A stretch of DNA of 9,016 bases from Cellvibrionaceae bacterium (GTDB lineage: Bacteria; Pseudomonadota; Gammaproteobacteria; Pseudomonadales; Cellvibrionaceae): the NCBI GenBank assembly GCA_030597965.1, contig JAUVQU010000088.1, positions 1-9,016 of the forward strand. Reading direction: 5' to 3'. Positions 1-6,605 of this stretch are shown one piece after another. The notes beneath the pieces were generated by a model. That model did not search any database and was not told the origin of the DNA. It saw only the letters and a program-made list of their open reading frames with translations. The translations under genes and the position numbers were made by a program. Within the stretch, counting starts at the first letter, position 1. The number at the start of each line of letters is the position of its first letter.

Positions 1-1236
1 CAGGTGTTCACTGAGGGACTAATATTTAACGATTTATCATTGGATATTTCACCTGTTCGCTTTGAGCTTAAAGGCCTGAAAATAAACAGTGCGATCACCG
101 CCGCGGGAACATTAACCGCCAATAAATTAACCACTCAAATCAATGGCCAGGCGCTGGATCTAACTGAAATAACACAAGACTTTAAACTAAACGCTGACAC
201 ACTAACCATTCAGGGAAGCCTCTACGAAGCCATCCGCAGCATAGGTTTATCCACTAACGTTAATTATGATCTTGGCCACAAACAAGCCAAAATTTTAATA
301 GCAACCGACACCGTCAGATTTTCACCTGAGCAGCCTTCCTCCAATCTACTCACACGCTTCGATCTGCCTATAACGCTCGTCAGCGGAGAATTTTCATCCA
401 CGCTAAGCGCCCACTGGGATGGCATGGCACAACAACAGCAATTAAACGCCCGTATGGACACCAAACTTAAACAGCTCGGCGGAGCCTGGCAGGACAGTTA
501 TTTTTCAAACTTATCGGGTACTGTCAGCCTACAGCTTTCACCTCAAATACGTTCGGTTGGCCTGCAGACCATCAACGTAGAACAAATTGATGTCGGCACA
601 CCACTGACCTCTACCAAAATAGTCTTCGATCTGGAGCCTTCATCCTATGGAGAATTACCAAAGATCAATCTACATTCCGCTTCCTCCACCCTTTTGGGAG
701 GCACTATAGGTTTATCCAGGCAGGTATTTGACCCCAATCTTAGTGAAAATGAACTGAGCGTAAGTCTGGATGGGCTTAAGTTAGAACAGGTCGTCAGTCT
801 GTATGAAATGGAGGATATGGATGCCTACGGTACTATTGATGGAAAGATTCCGATCAGACTCACTAAAGATGGTATTTATATTGATGGGGGTAACCTATCG
901 GCTCGTAAACCAGGCGGCTTAATTCGCTATCGGGCAGACACCAGCGCAATGGCAGGCACAGCACTGGGGACTGAAATATTATTTGATTCACTGAAAAACT
1001 TTCAATACACCGAATTAAAAGTCCTACCCTCTTACAAGCCCGACGGAGAGTTAATATTAGAGTTGTCGATATTAGGCAAGAATAAAGATCTAGATATTCA
1101 ACGACCTGTACAACTGAATATAAACTTACAGCAAAATCTTCTTAAACTGCTGCAAAGCCTGCGTTATGTCGACGGTTTAAGCGGAGCAATTGATGAGAAA
1201 GTGCGTCGATATTACCAAGAACAAAATGTTCAGTAA
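1..1236 (+). CDS. ydbH: YdbH family AsmA-like intermembrane bridge protein, C-terminal part (5' truncated by window edge)
   Basis: The reading frame is open from the first base, so the 411 codons seen are the C-terminal part of a longer protein; E. coli YdbH is close to 880 residues. The GTG at position 4 is internal, not a start. The visible part is rich in alternating polar/hydrophobic beta-strand sequence, as expected for an AsmA-like/YdbH beta-groove protein that spans the periplasm. The last 60 residues (RPVQLNINLQQNLLKLLQSL, then a charged tail) match my memory of the YdbH C-terminus. In E. coli YdbH is anchored in the inner membrane and acts redundantly with TamB and YhdP in phospholipid transport to the outer membrane. 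Identification rests on this C-terminal pattern and even more on the ynbE- and ydbL-like genes that follow, the same order as in E. coli. The N-terminal membrane anchor lies outside the window and cannot be checked. Confidence 0.88.
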   Translation, partial: QVFTEGLIFNDLSLDISPVRFELKGLKINSAITAAGTLTANKLTTQINGQALDLTEITQDFKLNADTLTIQGSLYEAIRSIGLSTNVNYDLGHKQAKILIATDTVRFSPEQPSSNLLTRFDLPITLVSGEFSSTLSAHWDGMAQQQQLNARMDTKLKQLGGAWQDSYFSNLSGTVSLQLSPQIRSVGLQTINVEQIDVGTPLTSTKIVFDLEPSSYGELPKINLHSASSTLLGGTIGLSRQVFDPNLSENELSVSLDGLKLEQVVSLYEMEDMDAYGTIDGKIPIRLTKDGIYIDGGNLSARKPGGLIRYRADTSAMAGTALGTEILFDSLKNFQYTELKVLPSYKPDGELILELSILGKNKDLDIQRPVQLNINLQQNLLKLLQSLRYVDGLSGAIDEKVRRYYQEQNVQ

Positions 1237-1297
1237 CGGTTAAGACACACTGTGCTAATGTTATACATGAGTTGGAACTGATTGGGCGGAAAACACC

Positions 1298-1492
1298 ATG
1301 ACCTTTACAAACAAAATCATATTAATCGCTGCTTTATTGGCACTAGTGGCAGGCTGTACACCAACAGTCAAAATAGAGCCACCGGAAAAGCCCATCACAA
1401 TTAATTTAAACGTTAAGATTGAGCATGCAATCCGTGTACAAATAGACAAAGATCTTGAAGACCTGTTTTCCGATGACAGCGAATTATTCTAG
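1298..1492 (+). CDS. ynbE: YnbE family outer-membrane lipoprotein
   Basis: A 64-residue protein with a type II signal peptide: a short basic start, a hydrophobic stretch at residues 7-18 and the lipobox LVAGC with the acylated Cys at residue 20. Residue +2 is Thr, not Asp, so sorting to the outer membrane is expected. The mature part is only about 45 residues: a Pro-rich linker, two short beta-strand stretches (KPITINLNVKIE, AIRVQID) and an acidic tail. E. coli YnbE is of similar size (about 61 residues). There it binds the C-terminal end of YdbH and extends its beta-structure by strand stacking, completing the bridge to the outer membrane. The ATG at 1298 is preceded by GGGCGGA at 1284-1290. 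It lies 61 bases after ydbH and is probably in the same transcript. Confidence 0.9.
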   Translation: MTFTNKIILIAALLALVAGCTPTVKIEPPEKPITINLNVKIEHAIRVQIDKDLEDLFSDDSELF

Positions 1493-1524
1493 ATGTATCC
1501 AAAACACAGCAAGGTAAATTTATT

Positions 1525-1851
1525 ATGTCAGTAACTATAAAATCGATACTTACATTCTTAGCTGTACTGCTGCTTGCAGTCAATGCGAATGCTCTGGACC
1601 TACAAGAAGCTAAACAACAAGGCTTACTGGGAGAGCGCTTCACCGGCTATATTGGAGTGGTAACAGAAGACAGCGCAGCCAAAGCTATTGCAGGCAGTGT
1701 AAACGCCAAACGTAAGGCTCACTACCAGTCAATCGCAAAACGAAATGGCACCTCGCTCTCGAGCGTAGAAAGACTGGCAGGAGGCAAAACAATCAAAAGA
1801 ACTCTTCCCGAACAATACATCGATAGGGGAAATGGCTGGGAAAGGAAATAA
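1525..1851 (+). CDS. ydbL: YdbL family periplasmic protein (DUF1318)
   Basis: A 108-residue protein, the same length as E. coli YdbL. It has a Sec signal peptide: Lys6, hydrophobic core about 8-19 and an Ala-Asn-Ala cleavage motif at 21-23, leaving about 85 mature residues. The mature part shows the DUF1318 pattern: a GLLGERFTGYIG segment, then VNAKRKAHYQSIAKRNG, then a LAGGK turn and a C-terminal GNGWERK. The family has no known enzyme activity. In E. coli YdbL has been proposed to act as a chaperone-like factor that limits uncontrolled YnbE stacking onto YdbH. The gene lies 32 bases after ynbE with a modest AAGGT ribosome site near 1510, which fits a ydbH-ynbE-ydbL operon. It ends 13 bases before the oppositely oriented SDR gene, and I saw no clear terminator hairpin in that gap. 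Confidence 0.92.
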   Translation: MSVTIKSILTFLAVLLLAVNANALDLQEAKQQGLLGERFTGYIGVVTEDSAAKAIAGSVNAKRKAHYQSIAKRNGTSLSSVERLAGGKTIKRTLPEQYIDRGNGWERK

Positions 1852-1864
1852 CGCCTCTTAATTC

Positions 1865-2920
1865 CTATTTTTTAAACACTCCCGCATCAATCAATTGCTG
1901 AAAACCTTCCTGCACGGTTTCTCCTAAAGGCCGGTAAGTCATACCCAGCTCACGAATACTTTTCGAATTATCAACGTTGACAATATGGCCGATATTGCGT
2001 GAAGCAAAGCGGCGTGTCATGCCAGACATTGGCGCAACCAGCCAGACCAGAAACTTAGGGATGGTTCGTTTTGGCAACGGATATTGGCCCGCGTATTTTT
2101 CCGCTAGAGCAGAAATAATTTCTGCAAAAGGCACATTGCTACCGCTGATAATATAGCGGCCCGATGCTTCAGGGTTAAACCCCGCACGAAAGTGTGCCTC
2201 GGCAAGATCACGTACATCAATAAGGCCGGTATACATATTCGGCATACCCGCCTCGGCGCTTCCATCACCAAACATTTTGGTCACTTGAGTGGATTCAGAA
2301 GACAAATCCATTTTAACGCCAGGACCAAAAACAAAAGAAGGGTTAATCGTCACCAGTTGCCACTGGCTCTGCGCTTCAGAAACTTCCCAAGCAGCTCTTT
2401 CAGCCATCACCTTTGAATAATGGTACGAGTTATGAACGAGCGAAGAGGTTACATTCCAATCTGCTTCGCTCATCGTAAAATTCGGTTTATTTTTAGCGTC
2501 GCAGTTATCACCATAAACTGCAGCGCAACTGCTGGTTACCACCACTCGAGTTACCGACTGGGTATTACTCGCCGCATCCAGTACATTGCGCGTTCCTTTA
2601 ACGGCTGGATCAACTAATTCTTTCTGTGGATCTTTAAAGTCCGTAAAAAAAGGGGAAGCTGTATGAAAAATTATTTGGCAGCCGTTCGCCGCTTCGGCAA
2701 AGGAGCCCTCTTCCAGCAAATCTGCCTCAAACAGCTTAATCGTCCCCAGCTTTGTTTCAGCCAGCGCACTTAAATGCCCGACACGCTCATGGTTATCGAC
2801 ACTTCGAACCGTCGCATGAACCGTTAGCCCTTCATCAAGTAGCCGCTCGACCAAACGACCCGCCACATAACCTGCAGCTCCCGTCACCATAACAGGCATG
2901 CTTTTATCTATTTCAAACAT
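1865..2920 (-). CDS. Extended SDR, NAD(P)-dependent epimerase/reductase (3beta-HSD / dihydroflavonol-4-reductase-like)
   Basis: A 351-residue Rossmann-fold oxidoreductase. The nucleotide-binding motif TGAAGYVAG is at 13-21, and Arg39 after the second strand (ATVR) favours NADPH, as in dihydroflavonol reductases. Asp67 (EADL) fits the adenine-binding position. The catalytic triad is visible as the Ser130/Ser131 region (VVVTSSCAAVYG) and Tyr166-x3-Lys170 (YHYSK). NPSFVFGPG at 193-201 and LIDVRDLAEAH at 233-243 are typical of the dihydroflavonol reductase/3beta-hydroxysteroid dehydrogenase/aldehyde reductase branch. The likely reaction is reversible carbonyl/alcohol interconversion; the substrate cannot be read from sequence. 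A GGAT ribosome site precedes the ATG at 2920. It is the last gene of the four-gene acyl-CoA operon, 39 bases after the crotonase. A sterol-, terpenoid- or long-chain-ketone substrate would fit the neighbours but is inference. Confidence 0.85.
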   Translation of the reverse strand: MFEIDKSMPVMVTGAAGYVAGRLVERLLDEGLTVHATVRSVDNHERVGHLSALAETKLGTIKLFEADLLEEGSFAEAANGCQIIFHTASPFFTDFKDPQKELVDPAVKGTRNVLDAASNTQSVTRVVVTSSCAAVYGDNCDAKNKPNFTMSEADWNVTSSLVHNSYHYSKVMAERAAWEVSEAQSQWQLVTINPSFVFGPGVKMDLSSESTQVTKMFGDGSAEAGMPNMYTGLIDVRDLAEAHFRAGFNPEASGRYIISGSNVPFAEIISALAEKYAGQYPLPKRTIPKFLVWLVAPMSGMTRRFASRNIGHIVNVDNSKSIRELGMTYRPLGETVQEGFQQLIDAGVFKK

Positions 2921-2959
2921 AGTATTATCCAGAATTTTAAAACAATTCTAAGTAAAAAA

Positions 2960-3757
2960 TTATTTGCCTTTGTAACTAGGCTTTCGCTTTTCGGTAAACG
3001 CAGTGACACCCTCGACCCAGTCCTCTGTCGCCGTACACTCACCAAAAAACTTCGCCTCTAAGTCCATTTGTTCCTTCAGAGAATTATCTTCCGAGGCATA
3101 GAGCTGACGTTTAATTCTTCCTAAAGCCATCGTTGGCGCATTGGCTAGGCGTTGAATCAGTTTTTCGGCCTCAGCTTCCAGGTTTTCTTTTGTAACCACT
3201 CTATTTACCAAACCGAGCGATTGCGCCTCTTTGGCGTCGATAAATTCGCCTAACATGGCTAATTCCATCGCTTTTTTCATGCCGATTAATTTGGGCAAAT
3301 AATAAGAGCCGGCACCGTCCAAACTGATACCCAGCTTCACATAGGAAGAACCCAGCTTGGCATTTTCTTCGGCAATCACCAAATCCGCCGCCATCGCCAG
3401 TGAAAAACCAAACCCAACCGCCGCACCTTCTACCACTGCTATAACAGGCTTATCCATGCGCTGCATACACAGCAGCAAAGGCTGAATCACTAAAATACGT
3501 TCTGCAAAGTGATCGTGTCTTTCTTGAGGTGGAAGCTTTGCTAATTCTGCAAAACCTTTAATATCTCCCCCAGCAACAAAAGTGCCTCCGTTACCGCGCA
3601 ATACAACACAACGAACAGATTCATCTTTTTCTATTTCCAACATAGCGTCGATTAGTGCATCACGCATATCCAGCGATACCGCATTCTTCGCCTCTGGGCG
3701 ATTAAAGGTGATGCGGGCAATACCGCCTTGTTTTTTTACTAATAGGTGGTCAGTCAT
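2960..3757 (-). CDS. Enoyl-CoA hydratase/isomerase (crotonase) family protein, probably not a classical hydratase
   Basis: A 265-residue crotonase-fold protein of normal length for the family. Oxyanion-hole elements are visible: the N-terminal NRPEAKNAVS at 19-28, AGGD at 62-65 and EGAAVGFGFSLAMAADLVIA at 110-129. Compared with rat mitochondrial enoyl-CoA hydratase, the position of Glu144 is Ser119 and that of Glu164 is Tyr139, so neither hydratase glutamate is present. Asp147 (ISLDGAG) aligns with the catalytic Asp of PaaG-type ring-epoxide/enoyl-CoA isomerases, which suggests isomerase or another acyl-CoA activity. The C-terminal helical part (residues about 200-265) is complete and ends EKRKPSYKGK, a usual crotonase ending. 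It follows the thiolase after an 82-base gap that holds a repeat-like sequence. The ribosome site (AGAG before the ATG at 3757) is weak. Confidence 0.88.
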   Translation of the reverse strand: MTDHLLVKKQGGIARITFNRPEAKNAVSLDMRDALIDAMLEIEKDESVRCVVLRGNGGTFVAGGDIKGFAELAKLPPQERHDHFAERILVIQPLLLCMQRMDKPVIAVVEGAAVGFGFSLAMAADLVIAEENAKLGSSYVKLGISLDGAGSYYLPKLIGMKKAMELAMLGEFIDAKEAQSLGLVNRVVTKENLEAEAEKLIQRLANAPTMALGRIKRQLYASEDNSLKEQMDLEAKFFGECTATEDWVEGVTAFTEKRKPSYKGK

Positions 3758-3789
3758 AGTTAACTCTATAATGTTTAATTTCCACTCTC

Positions 3790-3819
3790 ACAGGTTCCGC
3801 CTCCATGGGAATGACAGGT
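3790..3819. repeat. Putative degenerate REP-like palindromic intergenic element
   Basis: The 82-base gap between thiolase and crotonase holds, on the minus strand, GTCATTCCC followed by nine bases and GGAACC. The arms TTCC and GGAA are complementary, and the element is bounded by a direct repeat ACAGGT (3790-3795 and 3814-3819, plus strand). The layout resembles the common GTCATTCCCGC...GCGGGAATC intergenic palindromes of many proteobacteria, with the arms partly decayed. Only one copy is in this window, so its repetitive nature is inferred from resemblance, not seen. Confidence 0.35.
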
Positions 3820-3839
3820 ATGCCCAGAAAAAGAGAAGT

Positions 3840-5045
3840 CTACGCGTCCTCTTTTCCTACGATAGTAATAGCCGATACATTCTGCGACGGGAAACCACCC
3901 AGGTTATGGGTCAAACAGAAACGAGGTTCCATCGCCACCTGCCGCTCACCGGCGCGACCGTTCATTTGCAGGTACATTTCGTAAATCATACGCAGACCTG
4001 TGGCGCCAATCGGGTGGCCGAAGCACTTGAGGCCGCCGTCAATCTGACAGGGAATCTTGCCATCAGCGTCATAAAAACCATCAAGAATATCAAACGACGC
4101 GCGCCCCTCTTCCGAGACATAAAGGTCTTCCATGGTGACCAATTCAGTCACCGAGAAGCAGTCGTGTACATCAATCAAGCTTAACTCTTCACGGGGGTTG
4201 GTAATGCCGGCTTCTTTATAAGCTTTTTGAGCTGCTACGCGGGTCGTCTTAAAATAACTGCCATCCCAATCGTTGTATTGCAGCTCACTGCCGTTGGAGA
4301 CGGAGATTTGTAAAGCCTTAACAGTCACCAAATCTTTCTTGCCTAACTGGCGTGCAATTTCCGGAGTGGTGACAATGGCACAGGCCGAACCATCACTGAC
4401 ACCGCAGCAATCAAATAAACCCAATGGCTCTGCAATCATGGGGGCATTCAGTACCTTGTCGATATCAATACGGCGACGTAAATGAGCCTTCGGGTTTAAC
4501 GCGCCATTATCGTGGCTTTTCACGGATACATGTGCCATCGCGCGTTTCAGGTCCGTCATGCTCATTTTGTGCTTATTGATATAAGCCGACGCCAACTGCG
4601 CAAACGAACCGGGGGCTGACACATTCGGCCAGTAGAGATCATTAGCTGTACCTCTACTGCGCTGCGGCAAGCCGCCGTAGCCAGTATCTTTTAATTTTTC
4701 TACACCAATGGCCAGCGCAATATCACAAGCGCCAGAGGCAACCGCATACACCGCTCCACGGAAGGCTTCGGTGCCACTGGCACAGTAGTTTTCAACACGT
4801 GTAGCTGGAATATTGGGAAGACGTAACGCCGTGGCCACAGGCACAGCGGATTTACCCACGTGCTGATCTTCCAGCGCCGTGGCCAACCAGGCCGCTTCAA
4901 TCTGTTCTTTTTCAATGCCCGCGTCTGCCAATGCCTCAGTAAAAGATTCAAGCATTAAATCTTCGGCGCTGTTGTTCCAGCGTTCACCAAAGTTGGAGCA
5001 ACCCATACCCAAAATGGCAACTTTATCTCGTATTCCTGAGGCCAT
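3840..5045 (-). CDS. SCP2/lipid-transfer-protein-type thiolase (acetyl-CoA acetyltransferase family)
   Basis: A 401-residue thiolase-fold enzyme, typical of the SCP2-thiolase/Ltp branch. Active-site elements are all present: nucleophile Cys88 in ENYCASGTEAF, HDCF at 294-297, His344 in GHPIGATG (343-350) and THNLGG at 379-384. Because Cys88, Cys296 and His344 are kept, a true thiolase (Claisen condensation or thiolytic cleavage of 3-oxoacyl-CoA) is more likely than an Ltp2-type retro-aldolase, where the cysteines are lost. Its ATG lies two bases after the stop of the HMGCS-DUF35 gene, with a GGCGGAG ribosome site inside the upstream coding sequence, so the two are probably translationally coupled and made in similar amounts. 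Partnership with that DUF35 protein is expected from archaeal thiolase/HMGCS/DUF35 complexes and from actinobacterial Ltp/DUF35 pairs. The chain length or ring structure of the substrate is unknown. Confidence 0.9.
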   Translation of the reverse strand: MASGIRDKVAILGMGCSNFGERWNNSAEDLMLESFTEALADAGIEKEQIEAAWLATALEDQHVGKSAVPVATALRLPNIPATRVENYCASGTEAFRGAVYAVASGACDIALAIGVEKLKDTGYGGLPQRSRGTANDLYWPNVSAPGSFAQLASAYINKHKMSMTDLKRAMAHVSVKSHDNGALNPKAHLRRRIDIDKVLNAPMIAEPLGLFDCCGVSDGSACAIVTTPEIARQLGKKDLVTVKALQISVSNGSELQYNDWDGSYFKTTRVAAQKAYKEAGITNPREELSLIDVHDCFSVTELVTMEDLYVSEEGRASFDILDGFYDADGKIPCQIDGGLKCFGHPIGATGLRMIYEMYLQMNGRAGERQVAMEPRFCLTHNLGGFPSQNVSAITIVGKEDA

Positions 5046-5047
5046 GA

Positions 5048-6529
5048 TTACTGCTCCGCCTGTTGTTTAGCTGAAAGAGTGCTGTAGATCGGCGCAGCTT
5101 TCCAAAAATATCGTTTAAAGCCTCGTTTGTGATCAAAATCTTTGATACGGAAAACAACACGCATCGGCATACCCACCTCCAGTTCTTTATTCGGCTCCAC
5201 ATCAGCAAAATCGAGCATGATGCGGCCACCCTCTTTAAACTGCACCATGCCGTAATAGGCGGGGGGGCAAGGTGAATAGGTCAAACTATCAACTGTATAA
5301 GAAACCAATTTCGCTTCTGCCTCTTTAAAAGGCTGAGGCTGTTGTGTGCTCGTTGCACCACACTCCGGGTTGACACAGACATTGGTCATAGGTATTTGCT
5401 GTGTACCGCAAGCAGAACACTTACCGCCAACAAAACTGTTGATGAGCGCGCGATTGCGGTAATAGGTTGTGAGACGAGTGTCTTTGTCTGTTTCCGCTCG
5501 CAGGCCGTATTCCATTTCCAGCAGACCATTGATAGAAAGGAACTTGGTGTAATTAGCTTCTTCAACCCGCGTGGTTAAGCTGGCTTTAAGGCCTACACGT
5601 TCACCAAGCTGAGCAATAGCCTCCGTTACGCGGAACAACAGAAGATCACAACCCTGACCAAAGCCCAAAACCAGAATCAAATCACCTGATTGTGCTGCTT
5701 CCAGAGCACCTACCAGCATCAACAGTGAGTGTGCCGTTCCAGTGTTGCCGCAGTTGGCCTGCAAAGTATCCTGAACAGCCTCAACGTTAAGGCCAAGCTT
5801 TTTGGCTAAACCCTGCTGATCTCTACCGCTGCCCACCGGGCAACAGAAATGTGTAATGTCTTGCGAGGTAACACCACTCTTCTCCAGAAGCTTCTGGGTT
5901 GCCGAGGGCACAATCTTCATCAGCCCTTCATCACGCAACCAGCGCTCTTCCCATACGTAATCAAAACCGGATTCTTCTGTGCGAAAGTGATCAACAAAAT
6001 CGACTGATTCTGTATGAGTCGCAACCAATTCAGCGATAACCCCTTCCCCCTCACCTACCAGCAAAGAAGCAGCTCCATCGCCATAATTCATTTCCGCTCT
6101 TGAAGCGGCTTTGGTTCGGCGCTTATCCGCACCAATCACCAAACCATTCTCACCATTGCCTGCACCTTTCAAAGCCGCCAACAGTGCTGATGTACCCGCC
6201 TTTTGAGAACCCGCAATATCGAAGGTTTGCAGACTGGAAGATAGATTGAGAGCCTCACCCACAAGGCCAGAGTTCTGCCGATCCAGAAAGGGGAAGCTGG
6301 TCGAGCCCAAATACAAACCACTTACAGACGCATCAATGCCCGCTAAGCAGCGCCTGCCCGCCTCTACGGCCAGAGTATTCGTATCTTCATCCCAAGCCGC
6401 CATAGTGCGTTCCCCACGGCCTAAGCCACGCAGTGAACCATCAAACCAACTGTGAGCATCCGCTATAGATTTGCGCTGTAAACGCAATTGAGGCAAATAA
6501 GCCCCGTACGACAATAAGCCTACGGCCAT
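5048..6529 (-). CDS. HMG-CoA synthase-like domain fused to zinc-ribbon/OB-fold DUF35 domain; catalytic residues apparently lost
   Basis: A 493-residue two-domain protein. Residues 1 to about 345 follow the archaeal/bacterial HMG-CoA synthase (KAS III-like) pattern: GAYLPQLRL at the start, YLGSTSFPF at 73-81, IAGSQKAGTSALLAAL at 105-120, YGDGAASLLVG at 149-159, CGNTGTAHS at 260-268 and GFGQGCDLLLF at 289-299. Lined up with archaeal HMG-CoA synthase, the catalytic Glu position is Thr77, the acyl-accepting Cys is Gln109 (followed by the conserved KAGT) and the His is Cys229 (FCCP for FHxP). Residues about 355-485 are a DUF35 domain: zinc ribbon Cys371, Cys374, Cys385, Cys390, then an OB-fold with PPAYYGMVQF and GRIMLDFADV. 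I infer a non-synthase partner or scaffold for the downstream thiolase. The ATG at 6529 has AGGTGG nine bases upstream. It is the first gene of the operon. Confidence 0.87.
   Translation of the reverse strand: MAVGLLSYGAYLPQLRLQRKSIADAHSWFDGSLRGLGRGERTMAAWDEDTNTLAVEAGRRCLAGIDASVSGLYLGSTSFPFLDRQNSGLVGEALNLSSSLQTFDIAGSQKAGTSALLAALKGAGNGENGLVIGADKRRTKAASRAEMNYGDGAASLLVGEGEGVIAELVATHTESVDFVDHFRTEESGFDYVWEERWLRDEGLMKIVPSATQKLLEKSGVTSQDITHFCCPVGSGRDQQGLAKKLGLNVEAVQDTLQANCGNTGTAHSLLMLVGALEAAQSGDLILVLGFGQGCDLLLFRVTEAIAQLGERVGLKASLTTRVEEANYTKFLSINGLLEMEYGLRAETDKDTRLTTYYRNRALINSFVGGKCSACGTQQIPMTNVCVNPECGATSTQQPQPFKEAEAKLVSYTVDSLTYSPCPPAYYGMVQFKEGGRIMLDFADVEPNKELEVGMPMRVVFRIKDFDHKRGFKRYFWKAAPIYSTLSAKQQAEQ
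5054..5060 (-). promoter_or_regulatory. Ribosome binding site of the thiolase, inside the upstream gene
   Basis: GGCGGAG on the minus strand lies within the last codons of the HMGCS-DUF35 gene, eight bases before the thiolase ATG at 5045. With only two bases between stop and start, this supports translational coupling of the two proteins. Confidence 0.6.
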
Positions 6530-6558
6530 GTCTTGCTACCACCTATTCCTTATCATTA

Positions 6559-6574
6559 AGTTAGCATGCTAACT
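6559..6574. promoter_or_regulatory. Perfect 16-bp palindrome, probable repressor operator
   Basis: AGTTAGCATGCTAACT is identical to its reverse complement. Beyond one mismatched pair (6558/6575), three more pairs match, giving an imperfect 24-bp dyad at 6555-6578. It overlaps the proposed -10 box of the minus-strand operon, the position expected for a repressor site. Size and symmetry resemble TetR-family operators, which often control acyl-CoA catabolic operons, but no regulator gene is in the window, so the protein is unknown. Confidence 0.6.
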
Positions 6575-6594
6575 AAATTTACGGATAGGATCAA
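6566..6594 (-). promoter_or_regulatory. Predicted sigma70 promoter of the four-gene acyl-CoA operon
   Basis: Minus strand: -35 TTGATC (6589-6594), 17-base spacer, -10 TAGCAT (6566-6571). A start near 6559 would give a leader of about 30 bases containing the AGGTGG ribosome site. The -10 box lies within the perfect palindrome and the -35 box within the second inverted repeat. The -10 match is moderate. Confidence 0.45.
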
Positions 6595-6605
6595 AGTAAT
6601 CCTAT
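6585..6605. repeat. Inverted repeat with 7-bp arms, possible second operator
   Basis: ATAGGAT (6585-6591) and ATCCTAT (6599-6605) are exact reverse complements separated by seven bases. The repeat covers the proposed -35 box of the minus-strand operon and touches a TATAAT (6605-6610) on the plus strand, so a protein bound here could affect both directions. It could also be chance in an AT-rich region. Confidence 0.35.

Noticed and set aside
1852..1864. Bidirectional terminator between ydbL and the SDR gene
   Set aside because: There is a T-run nearby (1868-1873) but no GC-rich inverted repeat beside it.
3582..4184. 200-codon plus-strand open frame
   Set aside because: It runs antisense across the crotonase start and thiolase end and reads as low-quality sequence with no domain; it is a shadow of the two real genes.
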